Shown here piece by piece: positions 33,800 to 45,260 of a stretch of DNA of 64,000 nt. The notes beneath the pieces are model-generated. The model ran no database searches and was not told the origin of the DNA. It worked only from the letters and a program-made list of their open reading frames with translations. Position 1 is the stretch's first letter. Every line of letters starts with the position of its first letter. The stretch lies in NCBI GenBank assembly GCA_013400115.1, contig VXBP01001155.1, positions 496,001-560,000 on the forward strand, in the 5' to 3' direction. The position numbers and the translations under genes are program-made. The stretch comes from Rhinopomastus cyanomelas (taxonomy: Eukaryota > Chordata > Aves > Bucerotiformes > Rhinopomastidae).

Positions 33800-36060
33800 C
33801 AACAATGCATCTTAAAAACATTTTCATTATAGATATTAGAGGATGCTATTTGGATAATGCAGAGTGAGAGGATAAAATCAAGGGTCTGCTGAGTTCAGGA
33901 TGTGGAATATGAAGACCTGGATGACAGTGCTGATTGCATTTAACAACAGAACCTCATCCCACAGGTAAGAAGTGACACCTTCTTATGCCAGTAAACAAGG
34001 CAGAGGAAGTTGGTTCTGGGGATGGGATCTGACTCTGGAAATAGAAGTAAGAGGAAAAATCTTTTCTCAGTGCAAGAGCAGGGACAGGATCTAGCGAAGA
34101 CTACACTGTGTGCACAGTAAGGATTGTTCCAGTTTGTGCACTCAGTGGCATAGGAATGACATGTACCACATCCTCTTGTGTGATGAACACACTCTGGTGC
34201 GGGGCTGGCTTTAGTCTAAGAGTATCTGTTGTGTTGTAATGAGGAAACTACGCTCATATTGATGTTAGGGCCAGTCCCTTGCATAACCTGGGGCACAGAA
34301 ATCTGCTTGGCAGTAGAATGTCCCCATCTTCTGCTGCTGAAGCTACTTCTCTTTGGTGTGACAATGAACTATAAAGACAGCTTCACAGGAGGCGATGCTT
34401 AACCAAAACAGAGGAATAAGATTCTCAAACTCCCTTATCAATGCTGTTATACAGAAGCAATTAAGCAAGGTCTGATCACAATGTTTGTTACAGCAAAGAC
34501 TACACAGACACGTCCAACTACTTTGAGGTAATGTGAGAAAAGTCGTGGGGATTAACACTCTTTTCCTTGTCTCCTTTTCCCAGACCTACCTAATGATACA
34601 GGAGTCCAGTGAGGTTCACAACAGTAAGCATCTCATACTCACATCAAAAGGGCTGTGATGTGAAAAAGAAAAAAGTCCTAGAATATCTTAATCTAAAATA
34701 TCTTAGCCATTACATGTATTTTCCTGAAAGAGAGAAAAATGGTTTCATTACTCTGCCCTCTGGGCTGTAAAAGCAGCATTCATTGAGGGAGAAGGAGACA
34801 AACAAAGCTTTGTGATTTTTCTGATAAGGCCAGCATGAGTCAGATTTCAAATACTAAGTAAAAAATACTTATCTCATGCTGATCGCAATCAGTTTCGAAA
34901 GTAAAAAAGACAATGGGAAATCAATACACATCTCTATTCATTTATAGTCTCTGAGCAGAGAAAGAGGGCCGTGTAATTGAATAAATCACTTACTATGAAT
35001 TCTTTATTCAGCCTTCATAACCAAGACTGAAGTCTCTCCATCAGTTATCATTATATAATCTACTTTATGTTTCCCAAAATTACGTATTAGCAATTCATGG
35101 AGAAGTTCCAGGATTTTTCAAGGCAGTTGCTTCCAGCTACTTCATGCTTTTAGAGGAGCAATGACCTTCTTCCAGCAATGTCTGCAAGGAGTTTGTGCAG
35201 GGCTAAGGCTCAAAAGTGAGATTAGCAATAAGACTTTTAGAACGTGAATTAATGGAATAACTAAAAATTAGTTTTATAGCAGAGCAACCTTTACTTCTTG
35301 TGAACAGAAAAACAGGCTATAATGCTGTTATTGGACTACTTCTTTAGCAAAACTGTACAGAACAAACCAATTGTTTTCATAAAATTCGAATTTATAAGAC
35401 TCTCCATGACTGTTTCAGAGAACATTCTGAGAAGCAGAATGCAAGGGACCAGGGGCAATTTAATTATAATTTTGTGCATATGGAGGTTCACCAGATTGCA
35501 AATATCTTTGCTTGCAAGAAGAAATCCTTGAAGACAGGGAACATGCAAAGTTCAGATGGTACTTTTTATATGTTTGATGTTAAGTAGAACTGGAGCTAAA
35601 GATAAATTACCTGGTAAGAAAGACTCAAAGGTGGATAATACTTAGTCATAGGTTGGGCCTCTTAATTGTTCTCATGTTTATGCTTCTGAGTAATGCATTG
35701 TAAATTGTAGCAGGGGTGTTCACACTTCAAGGGTGGTATATGAGTACATTTAGATAATGCCAATAGTAAGTTACATGTACAAGACTTAGAATCCTCTAAA
35801 CATCTGTCAGAATTTTAGCTGGTTTTCTTCTGCTAGAGAAAAAAGCTTTCCTGGAATTACATGTCATCCTGGAAAATACAATCGTATTTTCCATTACATT
35901 ATGAAAATAACTCTAGAGTATGTGAAGGTCCAGACTGTTAGAATCCCACCTCTATTATGTTCAGATTCTCAGATGAGATCTATGTAGCAAGCCAAGGAAC
36001 CCGTCTTTGGAGGGTGCTACCTATTTTTGTATGATAGGCTAGTGGCTATTTCCTATTGAT
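33800..36060. other. Unique DNA, no gene recognised
   Basis: No open frame over about 75 codons and no recognised repeat. Confidence 0.55.
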
Positions 36061-36545
36061 CTAGGAGATAAAAGGGCATCATAAATATGCTCTTCTCATA
36101 CTGGATGTGATGAAGACTGCAATGCAGTTATGTGGTGCAGTGTATGAGCGAGATATCCCCATGCTTGCCAACCCTCAGAAGGTTCTTACAGCATGTGAGC
36201 AGCTGAAGAAGCGTGGTTAGAAGATGATGAAATTGTACTTTGCCAATGTAAAATATACATGGTGATGGGAAACATATAACAAGATGTAGGTTATGTGTGT
36301 GTCCAGGACTTGCTGAAGAAGTCTGGATACCAGGCCGCAGGAGCAGTGGTATGGTTTAGGCATCCCCAAGATCACTGAAGAAGATATTGTATACCTTCTT
36401 CATCATGTGACATTCTTAAACGTCCTTCTCCATGTAGCTCCAAAGACCTTGAATAGTTTTAAAGCAGGCATGTCAATAAGCAAATGTATAAAGGGTTGGC
36501 CAAAGTGGCCAATGATATAGAGATGTTCCTGCTGCATTTCTAGTG
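36061..36545 (+). other. Protein-like stretch, possible decayed pseudogene
   Basis: Right after an acceptor-like TTTCCTATTGATCTAG the plus strand opens for about 50 codons and reads like real protein: KYALLILDVMKTAMQLCG, then VYERDIPMLANPQKVL and CEQLKKRG before a stop. After a frame change it continues EDDEIVLCQCKIYMVMG, later GLGIPKITEEDIVYLLHHV. Several stops and shifts break it. I cannot name the family. It could be a decayed processed or unprocessed pseudogene, or chance; amino-acid composition favours the former only weakly. Confidence 0.3.
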
Positions 36546-37029
36546 TCCTGATTAAAATCCTGACTTCTATTGTGTCCTAAATTCTCAGTTTGGTTTTACA
36601 GAGACACAGCCAATGAACTGCCCCTCATTTTATCCAGGTTCCATCCTAGAGCAAAGTTATATACAGAGATATGAGATATGACTGAACATGAATGTGCTTT
36701 CACGTTGCTGAATACTTGCAGTTCAGAAACTCCCATGCTATGTGTGTGTCCAGAGACAGTAAAGCTGTACTTAGTGGGGCACCATTGGTGCTTACTAGTT
36801 TCAGACAGCACAAGCCTATCATAATTTGATTGTTTACAGGCCTAAACTGGTACAATAGTATGTTACTCTAGGTTGGCACTGGTTAGCACTCCTTATATAA
36901 GACTGAAGTTATACAGAAACAAGGTTTCATATTCATATCTCTGAGCACATCTCGATATAGGAGAAGATAAGGAATTATGGCTACATCTATGCTATGTGTA
37001 GAAAATATAAAGGATGTGTATTTCATTCA
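36546..37029. other. Unique DNA, no gene recognised
   Basis: No recognisable feature. Confidence 0.5.
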
Positions 37030-38065
37030 CAGAAACATTAGGGGTTGGAAGGGGCCTCGAAAGATCGTCCAGTCCAATCCCCCTGACACAGCAGGATCAC
37101 TTAGACCAAGTCACACAAGAACATATCCAGCCGGGTCTTAAACATCTCCAGAAGAAGGAGACTCCACAACCTCCCTGGGCAGCCCATTCCAGTGTTCTGT
37201 CACCCTCACTAGGAAGACGTTCCTTCTCATATTGATGTGGAACCTCCTATGTCCAACCATTGCCCCTCGTCCTATCACTAGACGACATTGCGAAGAGCCT
37301 GGCTCCATCCTCCTGACACCCACCCATCACATATTTATAGACATTAATGAGGTCAACCCTCAGTCTCCTCCAAGCTAAAGAAAACTAGCTCCCTCAGGCT
37401 TTCCTCATCAGGGAGGTGTTTCACTTCCTTCATCATCCTCGTTACTCTATGCTGGACTCCCTCCAGTAGCTCCATATCCCTCTTGAACTGGGGGGCCCAG
37501 AACTGGACAAAATACTCCAGGTGTGGTCTCATCAGGGCAGAGTAGAGGGGGAGAAGAACCTGTCAGTCTGGTAACCATCCCTCTTCTGATCCACCCCAGG
37601 ATGCTGTTGGCCCTGTTGGCTGCAAGAGCACACTGCTGGCTTGTGATCATCCTGCTGTCCACCAGGATCTCCAGGTCCCTTTCTCCTGCACTGCTCTACA
37701 ACAGGTCAGTCCCCAACCTATACTGGTGCCTGGGGTTGTTCTTGCCCAGATGCAAGACTCTACACTTACCCTTGTTATACTTCATTACATTTTTCCCACC
37801 CAGCTCTCCAGCCTGTCCAGGTCCTGTTGAATGGCAGCACAGTTTGCTGTGGTGTTGGTCACTCCTCCCAGCTTTATGTCATCAGCAAACATGGTGAGAG
37901 TGCACCCAAATCCTTCATTCAAGTCATTAATGAATAGATTGAATGGGACTGGTCCCAGGAGGTCCTTGGAAGTCTCCACTAGATACAGGCCTCCAGCTAG
38001 ACCCTGTCCCGTAGACCACTACTCTCTGGCTTCTATCCACAGCCAGTTCACAATCCACTATTCAA
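37030..38065 (-). mobile_element. CR1 3' half with RT active-site motif
   Basis: About 1 kb of CR1 on the minus strand, from the reverse-transcriptase palm to the 3' UTR. Translation gives LGPVPFNLFINDLNEGFG, then MFADDIKLGG with the F-A-D-D catalytic block, AAIQQDLDRLESWVGKM, MDSRMITSQQCALAANRAN and the C-terminal EHWNGLPREVVESPS. Stops and frameshifts separate these pieces. The 3' UTR is present, but the octamer tail is reduced to CACAGAAACATTAGGGG. The 5' end fades near 38065 in the palm segment before the GxxLGP block. It is the second-longest continuous ORF2 segment here. Confidence 0.93.
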
Positions 38066-38696
38066 ACTGGCACTGATGCCAGTAACACAGAAAGCACAGA
38101 ACAGTGTTCAGCCCCGACATCATAAGACTATATAGATGTAATAATGTGTTCTCAGGGGCTGGATCTGGGCTGATTTTTAAACTTCTACTCTCTGAGCTAA
38201 GTAAACAGAATGAAGTACATACATATTTCTGTGGACTGCAGGAACATGCTTAACTGCTGAGTGGATATCTTTTGGAAAGTAGGAGGTCCTGCTAGATTTC
38301 CTAATGCATTGTATTTGCTCTAGGAAGAGTGTAACGTCAATTTTATGGTATTTGCTCTGAACGCAGTGCAGATCCAAAGTGCATTTTTAAAACATGCTTG
38401 TTATCATTTCTTTGGATACTTGCAATGAATTCTTAAAACAGTAAACAATTTAGAACCAGCCCTCATAAAATATTATCCCTTTCTTTTTCTTCTGGCTTGC
38501 TCCAGACAGAATTCTTTCTGCTGTACTCTGGACTTTTTCTAAGAAACTAAACAAATTAGGCCTCTACCCAGCTGAGATGTAGTGAAGAATCATTGTTTGT
38601 CTATTATGCCTAATCATTTTGTTAACCTTCCCAGTCTTGGTTGTAGTATATGGTCTGCCTGTCATCTTTACCTTTGGAAACCCAGTAAAACCTACT
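38066..38696. other. Unique DNA, possibly an eroded CR1 at its right end
   Basis: Around 38500-38640, CTGTACTCTGGACTTTTTCT and CTCTACCCAGCTGAGATGTAG vaguely resemble a very old minus-strand CR1; the match is too weak to call. Confidence 0.35.
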
Positions 38697-38790
38697 GAAT
38701 CACAGAATGGGGAGGTGTAGAAGAGACCTCTGAAAATCATCTAGTCCAACCCCCCTGCTAGAACAGGACCATACAGAGATGCCTTAGACC
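38697..38790 (-). mobile_element. Old CR1 3'-end relic
   Basis: GAATCACAGAATGGGGAGGTG, AAAATCATCTAGTCCAACCC and CCCTGCTAGAACAGGACCAT are a diverged CR1 3' UTR on the minus strand; ORF2 sequence beyond it is not recognisable. Confidence 0.75.
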
Positions 38791-41700
38791 TTTCTTCTGT
38801 CCAGGTGAGTGAAGTCCCTGCAATAACAAGTTATTCTGCAATAACTTGATCACACTACTACAGCTTTTAGGGGTACTGTCTATGTAGGAGAGACTTAGGG
38901 AGTTTTATAGTGAGTAAAGCTGTAAAGTCTTTATTACTAATCTGCCATCAATGAACTGTGGACTCAAGGATCCACTTATAGTGGTACCACTGTGTATCAA
39001 CACACTAGCACCAGAATACAGGAGAGATGACTAAAATACCTTCTGAAAAACAACATTTGCTGGCACATGATGTAAACGTTGGCAAGCTCTATGACATACT
39101 TTGAAAGAAGGCAATCTTCAAACGAAAAACAACTTTCTTCTTCACTTGGAAATGCTTACAGGTATCTCAAACAGCTCTTTCTACTGTGCACTGTTCCCGT
39201 CCCTTTTTTATCTGGCAATCTTTGTTCAAATACAGTAAAATTTCCTTTTTATTTTTAGCCAAACTGCAGAGCACTGGATGCTGGGGACAGCTGGAGTGTG
39301 TGGGATGTGGCACGCTATTTATGCTCCTTACTCTGAAAAAGCAGCAGATGGGTGACTACTTTATTAAATCAGAGCCCATGTATTGTATCTTCCAGATGTT
39401 GACCACATGATCTGCCCTGCAATGGCATGAAAAACCTATTCCTGTGCGCCCACTCTTTAAATTCTGGTTCCTAAGTGCTCGTTCCACTGAATTGCTGAGC
39501 TGCTGATTCACATCTGCCTTGTTCCACCAACGGAATAAGGAAGATGTGCTTTAAAAGAGAAGAAAACAACAACTGAGTGCTTTTCATGTAATTTTAAGTA
39601 CTTTCTGTTACATTTATAAACATACAACAGAGCTTGCAGTCTCTTCGTTTCAAGTTCTTTGGTGTGTGCTTTAATGGCACAGCATGCTTATAAATACATC
39701 AGCATTAAAAAGGAGCAGCAACATGACACTTTGAAGAAACAGAGTGGAGAGAAGCCTTTATTAAGCAGGGTGTATAGAAGATTAAACAGCCATTGGGTGG
39801 ACAATTGATCAACAGTTGAGGAATAAATCACAATGTCAGCTAGGAGATATTAGCAGTTAGACCTCCTTAACCACAAGGCAAGTACTTAGCCATGACAAGA
39901 GCCAGCCAGGCCAAAACTGAGTATTGCCCAGCTGTTTTGGTTATGCATAATCAGCACATGAAGCCCTCAGCAGAACTGCTCCATATGCCTATGTGCACGG
40001 GAGACACACCATGGCATGAAGGCTACAGTTTTGTTATATAAGTAATTGATGTTTTCTTTGCTGAGAAGAACAAATGGGTGAACATTTCACAAGAGAAGGA
40101 AAATTTTTCATTATTTCTGGGGTATGGAAAGCAAAGGTTTGGAAATTTATGGCATTTTCAAAGAGTCAAACCATGTGAGTTTAAGCAGCAGTATTCCAGG
40201 AGACTCCACACTGTGCAGTGTGGAGATGCACTACTACTCAGCCAAAGAGTGATTGAGACATGAGGTTGTTTGAATCTGACACGAGTTGTCCATTTACATG
40301 AAGGCTGCAGAGAACTGACATGAAATAAAATTAATTCTTTTGCCATCTTGCTCAGCATCATGAGGAGCAAGCAGCTATCCACACCAGGGGTGTGAGAGGT
40401 CTGTATTCCACAGTGATCATCTGACAGGTAAAGCTGACTGCTCAGCAAAGCAGGCATGAGCTATTTCCTGTTGCAGCTACACTATGGGACAGAACCATCC
40501 AACAAAACTTGTAGAAGTTTCTATACAAACAGGTACTCAGGGTGGATGCAGACTTGATTTTACAAGTACATCTGTTCTGTTTATTTTTGCTTCTTTGCAG
40601 TATTATCAACTTCTGCTCCATATGGATGATCCATATTGTGCCTTGGTGAAATGATACCACATTATGCTTTTATGCTTTTATCATCAAACACTACTCATGA
40701 AAAAATCACCAGGTTTGCCTAGGTTCATCTGTTCAATTTATTTTCCCAAAACTTTATTTTGAATAAAACACCTACGGTAAATGTGATTTATGTAAATGAA
40801 TAAAACAAAACAGTTATATAAGCTTTTTGAATCATTCAGATCCATTCTGTTGCTGTTAAACTGTATGAAATTACCAACATATTTTCTTTGGGCTATTTCA
40901 TTTCTAAAGTCTTACAGCTAAATATATGAAATAATAGGATATGTACAAAGGCTTTCATTTTGATTTTATTTCCCTTTTCTATGCCAATCTTTTCAGACAA
41001 AGCAGCTCTAATATTTCAAAGAGAGTTTTACTTGTGAGTTTTTCCAGTCTCTTTCCAAATGTCTGTTGCAATTTTTTCCTTCTCATCTTGGAAGTGGACT
41101 TGCATTTAATCTCTTCTTTTTCTTCTCTGTTTTCTCCCTCCAGACCTCAAGTCAGAGGAAACAGGCCAAAAAAAGAAAATATTGATTTAAAGAGGTCTTA
41201 TAACTTTAGAAGAAGAAGCTTAATTAGATTTTAATACTGTGTTGCTGTGTCCTTTGCGTCCTTTTCCTGCCCCAGGCTCAACCTTCCAGTACCCCAGGAA
41301 GTTGCCCATTCCTAGCAATCCCAAAGGTACTCAGGGCAATTAAAACATCCATATTCAGTCACTGGAATTTGCCCTGTTAAATTTGGAATGAGAATAATTT
41401 TTAAAAAATAATTTAAAAAAGTATAAAGCTGAACAGCGAAACTGAGCGAGGTCAGCTGTGCAACCTGGGCAGCCAGCGCACTTTCTGCAAGTTCTGCAGA
41501 AGCTACGTTCCCTGTACAAGTCAGTACAGCCATGTGATGCCCTCTAGGTCTGCTCCCTGAGCCTTTCCAAAGGCAAAGGACAATGCACTGGTTCCATTAA
41601 GCAACTCTTGTGTTAGGACACTGATGCCCTGCTCTGCCTGATCCTCACCATGTGTGTGAGTGGCCCCATCAAACCTAAGCCTATCCCAATGCCCAGATTT

Positions 41701-42567
41701 GGTGTCCCTGGCTGCTTACCCTGCCACCTCAGTGAGCCCACACCACCTTGGACCATGTGATGCTCTAACATTCCCTTCGGCGTTCAGCTAGGTCTAAAAG
41801 CTACTTGAAGAAGGAGCAGCAATATGAGTGCTTTCTTTTCCCCTTTTCTCACAGGAGCTAGTGCTGCTCAGAAAACCCAACATCTCCTCATGCTGCAGCT
41901 GTACTCCCAGTCCCAGCGGGTCCATGAACATGTTTTCTACTGCTAATATGCCCGTGTAAGGACACATCTGAATCTAATCCAACGATAAACTAGACCCAAA
42001 CTGACAAGAACCAGAGGCTGCTAGGGCTTGGTATTTCAAAAGTTATTTGTTGCCCTGGAGTATCCAACCTTGCCCAGATGGTACTTACCTGGACATATAA
42101 AGGTTCTTTCTCTCGCTTCTGAGGGATGGCATCTTTTACTAAATAAGCTACTCATGTTTATCGCACTCGTATGCATCGTCTATAAAATGACTACCACTTC
42201 CTTCTTAACTACTCCTTTTTACAAACACCAGTCCGTTGGTATAGTCGATGGCACTAAAACCACTGTTAAGTGAAGAATGGAGACAATCAAACTGTTTCTG
42301 TTAAAGTCAGATGCACAGAACACAGCAACAGGATATTGTTGTTGTAGTACCATGTCTTTGGGCAACCTTTTTGGGTATCCTGGCAATACCTTTGACTGTT
42401 TTAGACTTGAGGCTTATTTTCTCCTGCTTGTGTTGACTTTATTCAGTGCTAGGTTTCTGTAGACAGACATTGTATGGTTTTAGCTATCTAGCTAAACTGT
42501 TATAGATTGTGGTATCAGCTGTCATTAAGGGTAGATGAAGCTGGTTTTTTATAGCATGTCAGACACA
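38791..42567. other. Unique DNA, no gene recognised
   Basis: Open frames reach about 100 codons (40158-40457 minus, 40941-41234 plus) without domains. A slightly GC-richer patch at 41450-41780 contains no recognisable element. Confidence 0.5.
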
Positions 42568-42880
42568 CAGATCTTTAGAGTTTGGAGAGGACCTCCAGGG
42601 GTCAAGTCCAATCCCCTGCTTTGAGCAGGATCATAAAAACCTAAGACAGGTTACACAGAAATGCATCAAGGTGGGTCTCAAAAGTCTCCAGAGGAGGAGA
42701 CAACACAACCTCCTTGGGCAGTCCATTCCAGTGCTCAGTAACCCTTAGAGTAAATACATTTTTTTCTTATATTAAGTCAGAACTTCTCATGTTCCAATTT
42801 ACATCCATCGCCCTCGTCCTATCACGGGGTGCAAGTGAAGACATTGTCTCTTTCTTCTTGACACCCAGTCTTCATGTCAC
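42568..42880 (-). mobile_element. CR1 3' end, moderately diverged
   Basis: CAGATCTTTAGAGTTTGGAG, AAGTCCAATCCCCTGCTTTG, GGAGACAACACAACCTCCTT, AGTCCATTCCAGTGCTCAG and CCCTCGTCCTATCAC follow the order of a CR1 3' UTR and ORF2 C-terminus on the minus strand. More diverged than the young copies; octamer tail not preserved. Confidence 0.85.
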
Positions 42881-43910
42881 CATAACATGGAATTACTCCC
42901 TGCAGAAAATAAACACGTGGTATTTGTGCAACCTTTTTGTTTTTAACGTGTAAGGATCTCTGCATTAAGAGGTATAGTAGCATAACAATTTCAATTTCTA
43001 AATCTTCCAAATCAACCCACCTATTGACAAATGATTCTTCCCTGGGGCCTTCAACTGCACTTGAATAAAGGAAAATAATATTTTTCATCAGTTTCATGAA
43101 GGTTTTTAGAGGGACTAAAACCAATTCTTACCCAAGGAATCCTGTTGACAGTATCTGTCATTGTTTTGGGATATACTGTATGTCAGTAAAAGTGTATTGG
43201 CGGCATGAGATGAAAGGAAATTAATTTGCATTGGGAAAGGAGACAATTTTATCCATCTGTTTTATTTTTAGTGACCGTATCATCACTCTTTAGGAAAAGG
43301 AATTGCAGGTCTCATTGGAAAACAAAAAAATAATTAAAAAGATGTAGAAACAGCGTAACTGGGATCTTCTGTTCACCTTGTCTCATTCTGCAAGGGAAGT
43401 ATTGTGTGACTTTCAAAGGTAACACAAAGGGACAGAGTAAGAAATAGCATTTTCTCACAAAATCTTTACAGTCTGTGAAATTGTCTAACAGATGGCATTA
43501 AATGTACACATATATTTACCATAATTGTATTTGGAAGTATCTTCCTTTTATCTTCATGGTATTGCCTAGCCTATGTCTTATACATCCAGAGGAATTATTT
43601 GCTAGAACTATCAGTTTTCCTCTCTTCTAAGGCATGTGCTAACAGCTTGACTCAAGTCAATAAAATAGAATTCTATTTATCAAATGGGTTAAGAAGAAAA
43701 TGAAGTAGAAAGGAAATGGAGTGATGGAAAGGAGGGGAAAGAAAAGCAGTGATTTACAAGGATGATTTTGCAGCTGTTGAACACTGTCAAACCTGTACAG
43801 AACTTCAAGCAAAAGTAAAATCAGAGGCAAGAGTGGATTCTTCTAGTGCCAATGTTGAAGACCAGGCAGAGATGCCAGACAGATACGGCTGAAGATACTG
43901 CTTAATATTT
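42881..43910. other. Unique DNA, no gene recognised
   Basis: AT-rich; nothing recognised. Confidence 0.5.
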
Positions 43911-44148
43911 CATAGAATCATAGAATCATTAAGGATTGGAAGGGACCTCGAAAGATCATCTACTCCAATCCCCCTGCCACAGCAGGATCACCTAGAACAA
44001 CTCACACACGAACACATCCAAGCGGGTCTTAAACGTCTCCAATGAAGGAGACTCCACAACCACCCTGGGCAGCCTGTTCCAGTGCTCTGTCACCCTCACT
44101 GTGAAGTTCCATCTCATATTGATGTGGAACCTCCTATGTTCCAGCTTG
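43911..44148 (-). mobile_element. Young CR1 3' end
   Basis: CATAGAATCATAGAATCATT tail, the full 3' UTR, then the last codons of ORF2 (GGAGACTCCACAACCACCCT, GCCTGTTCCAGTGCTCTGTC), ending in ATGTTCCAGCTTGC. It is missing about four bases at GTGAAGTTCC relative to GTGAAGAAGTTCC. 5'-truncated. Confidence 0.92.
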
Positions 44149-44742
44149 CTCAAGACCTCATTTTGGGGATCTGTTTTTCATTATTTTTGCACATGCTGTC
44201 ACAAAATAAGACAGCTACACTTAAATTGAACCTTCAGGATGCTTTGTTCTCTTCTTTGATCATGTGTTGTAGGGTGGCTAGCTGGCTTGTACAGACAATG
44301 TGCTACAAAGCACTACTTACGCTCATTTGAGGCATTGAGAAAGCTATGAGGAATTAATTCACTACATGTTAAAAGTCTGAGAGGCATAAAAGCAGGTGGT
44401 TGACAGATGCATGGACAAGGATGATCATGAACAGTCATTCGCTGGAGCTTCTTTACCACAAGGCATAACATTATCCACTGCCGGCCAAGGCTGACAGAGT
44501 ATTATGTTCCTTAACAGTCCGAGTGGAATGTATAGGAGCTATGTAGCTCTGAACAGCATCTTCTAGCCTGAAATGGTAAGCTCTTCCTTATAGATGGGAT
44601 GGCATCCTCTTTTACTGTTAAAAGAGACTCTTTTTAGGGGAAAAGAACCCCCATAGCGTCAACACACAAACATTTCATCTGGTAATCTATAATAAACAAT
44701 AAGGCTGGAAACAATCATATTCTGCTTCCACCTGTATAGATA
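44149..44742. other. Unique DNA, no gene recognised
   Basis: Nothing recognised. Confidence 0.5.
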
Positions 44743-44820
44743 ATCATAGAACCATTAGGGATTGGAAGGGACCTTGAAAGATCACCTAGTCCTGCCACAG
44801 CAGGACCACCTAGACCAAGT
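44743..44820 (-). mobile_element. CR1 3' UTR-only unit
   Basis: ATCATAGAACCATTAGGGATT to CACCTAGACCAAGT. In element orientation it starts exactly at ACTTGGTCTAGG, the last codons and stop of ORF2, and ends in one or two octamers. A short internal deletion removes CCAATCCC. No ORF2 body is attached. Confidence 0.9.
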
Positions 44821-45064
44821 GGTATTGTTCTTCTCAATAGCTCCTGTTCAAAGACAGTAGCTTGGCAAACGTCCATGGTTACATGCGACCCAAGAGCTAG
44901 CATCCAGTTATAGGTAACTTTCACCTTTGAATTAACGAGTCCAAGCCTGTCTGTGTATTAATCCTCTTCAAAAAGAAAGGCACAAGAAATTTAAAAATTG
45001 TTTTTGTAAAGCTTCTCAGGGTTTTTACAAGTTCTGAAACTTCAGCTGGGCTTACATTTTGTAT
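44821..45064. other. Unique DNA
   Basis: Nothing recognised. Confidence 0.4.
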
Positions 45065-45260
45065 CACTGTCGCGTACAAAGGAAACGGCGAGGTGTTGCC
45101 GTCTAACCATAGGATGGGGTCATAGCCAGGACTTCTGCCGGACGCGGGGATTATGGAAGTCTCCCACGGGGACACCCAGGCAGGTCTGTTTAAACTGCCA
45201 CTAGATGTCAGTACTGTTCCATGAAAACACTGGCCAGACTGCATTTTGTGTGGCCGTAAA
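45065..45260. promoter_or_regulatory. CpG-bearing patch with a CTCF-like motif
   Basis: About eleven CpG dinucleotides fall in 200 bp (GTCGCGTAC, AAACGGCG, GCCGGACGCGGGG), against a CpG-poor background. CCACTAGATGTCAGT at 45198-45212 matches the CTCF core consensus CCASYAGRKGGCRSY at 14 of 15 positions. The patch also lies in a 161-codon minus-strand open frame (44921-45406) with no recognised domain. A regulatory role is inference from motif and composition only. Confidence 0.3.

Noticed and set aside
38500..38640. Possible ancient CR1 body
   Set aside because: Only scattered short matches; not called.
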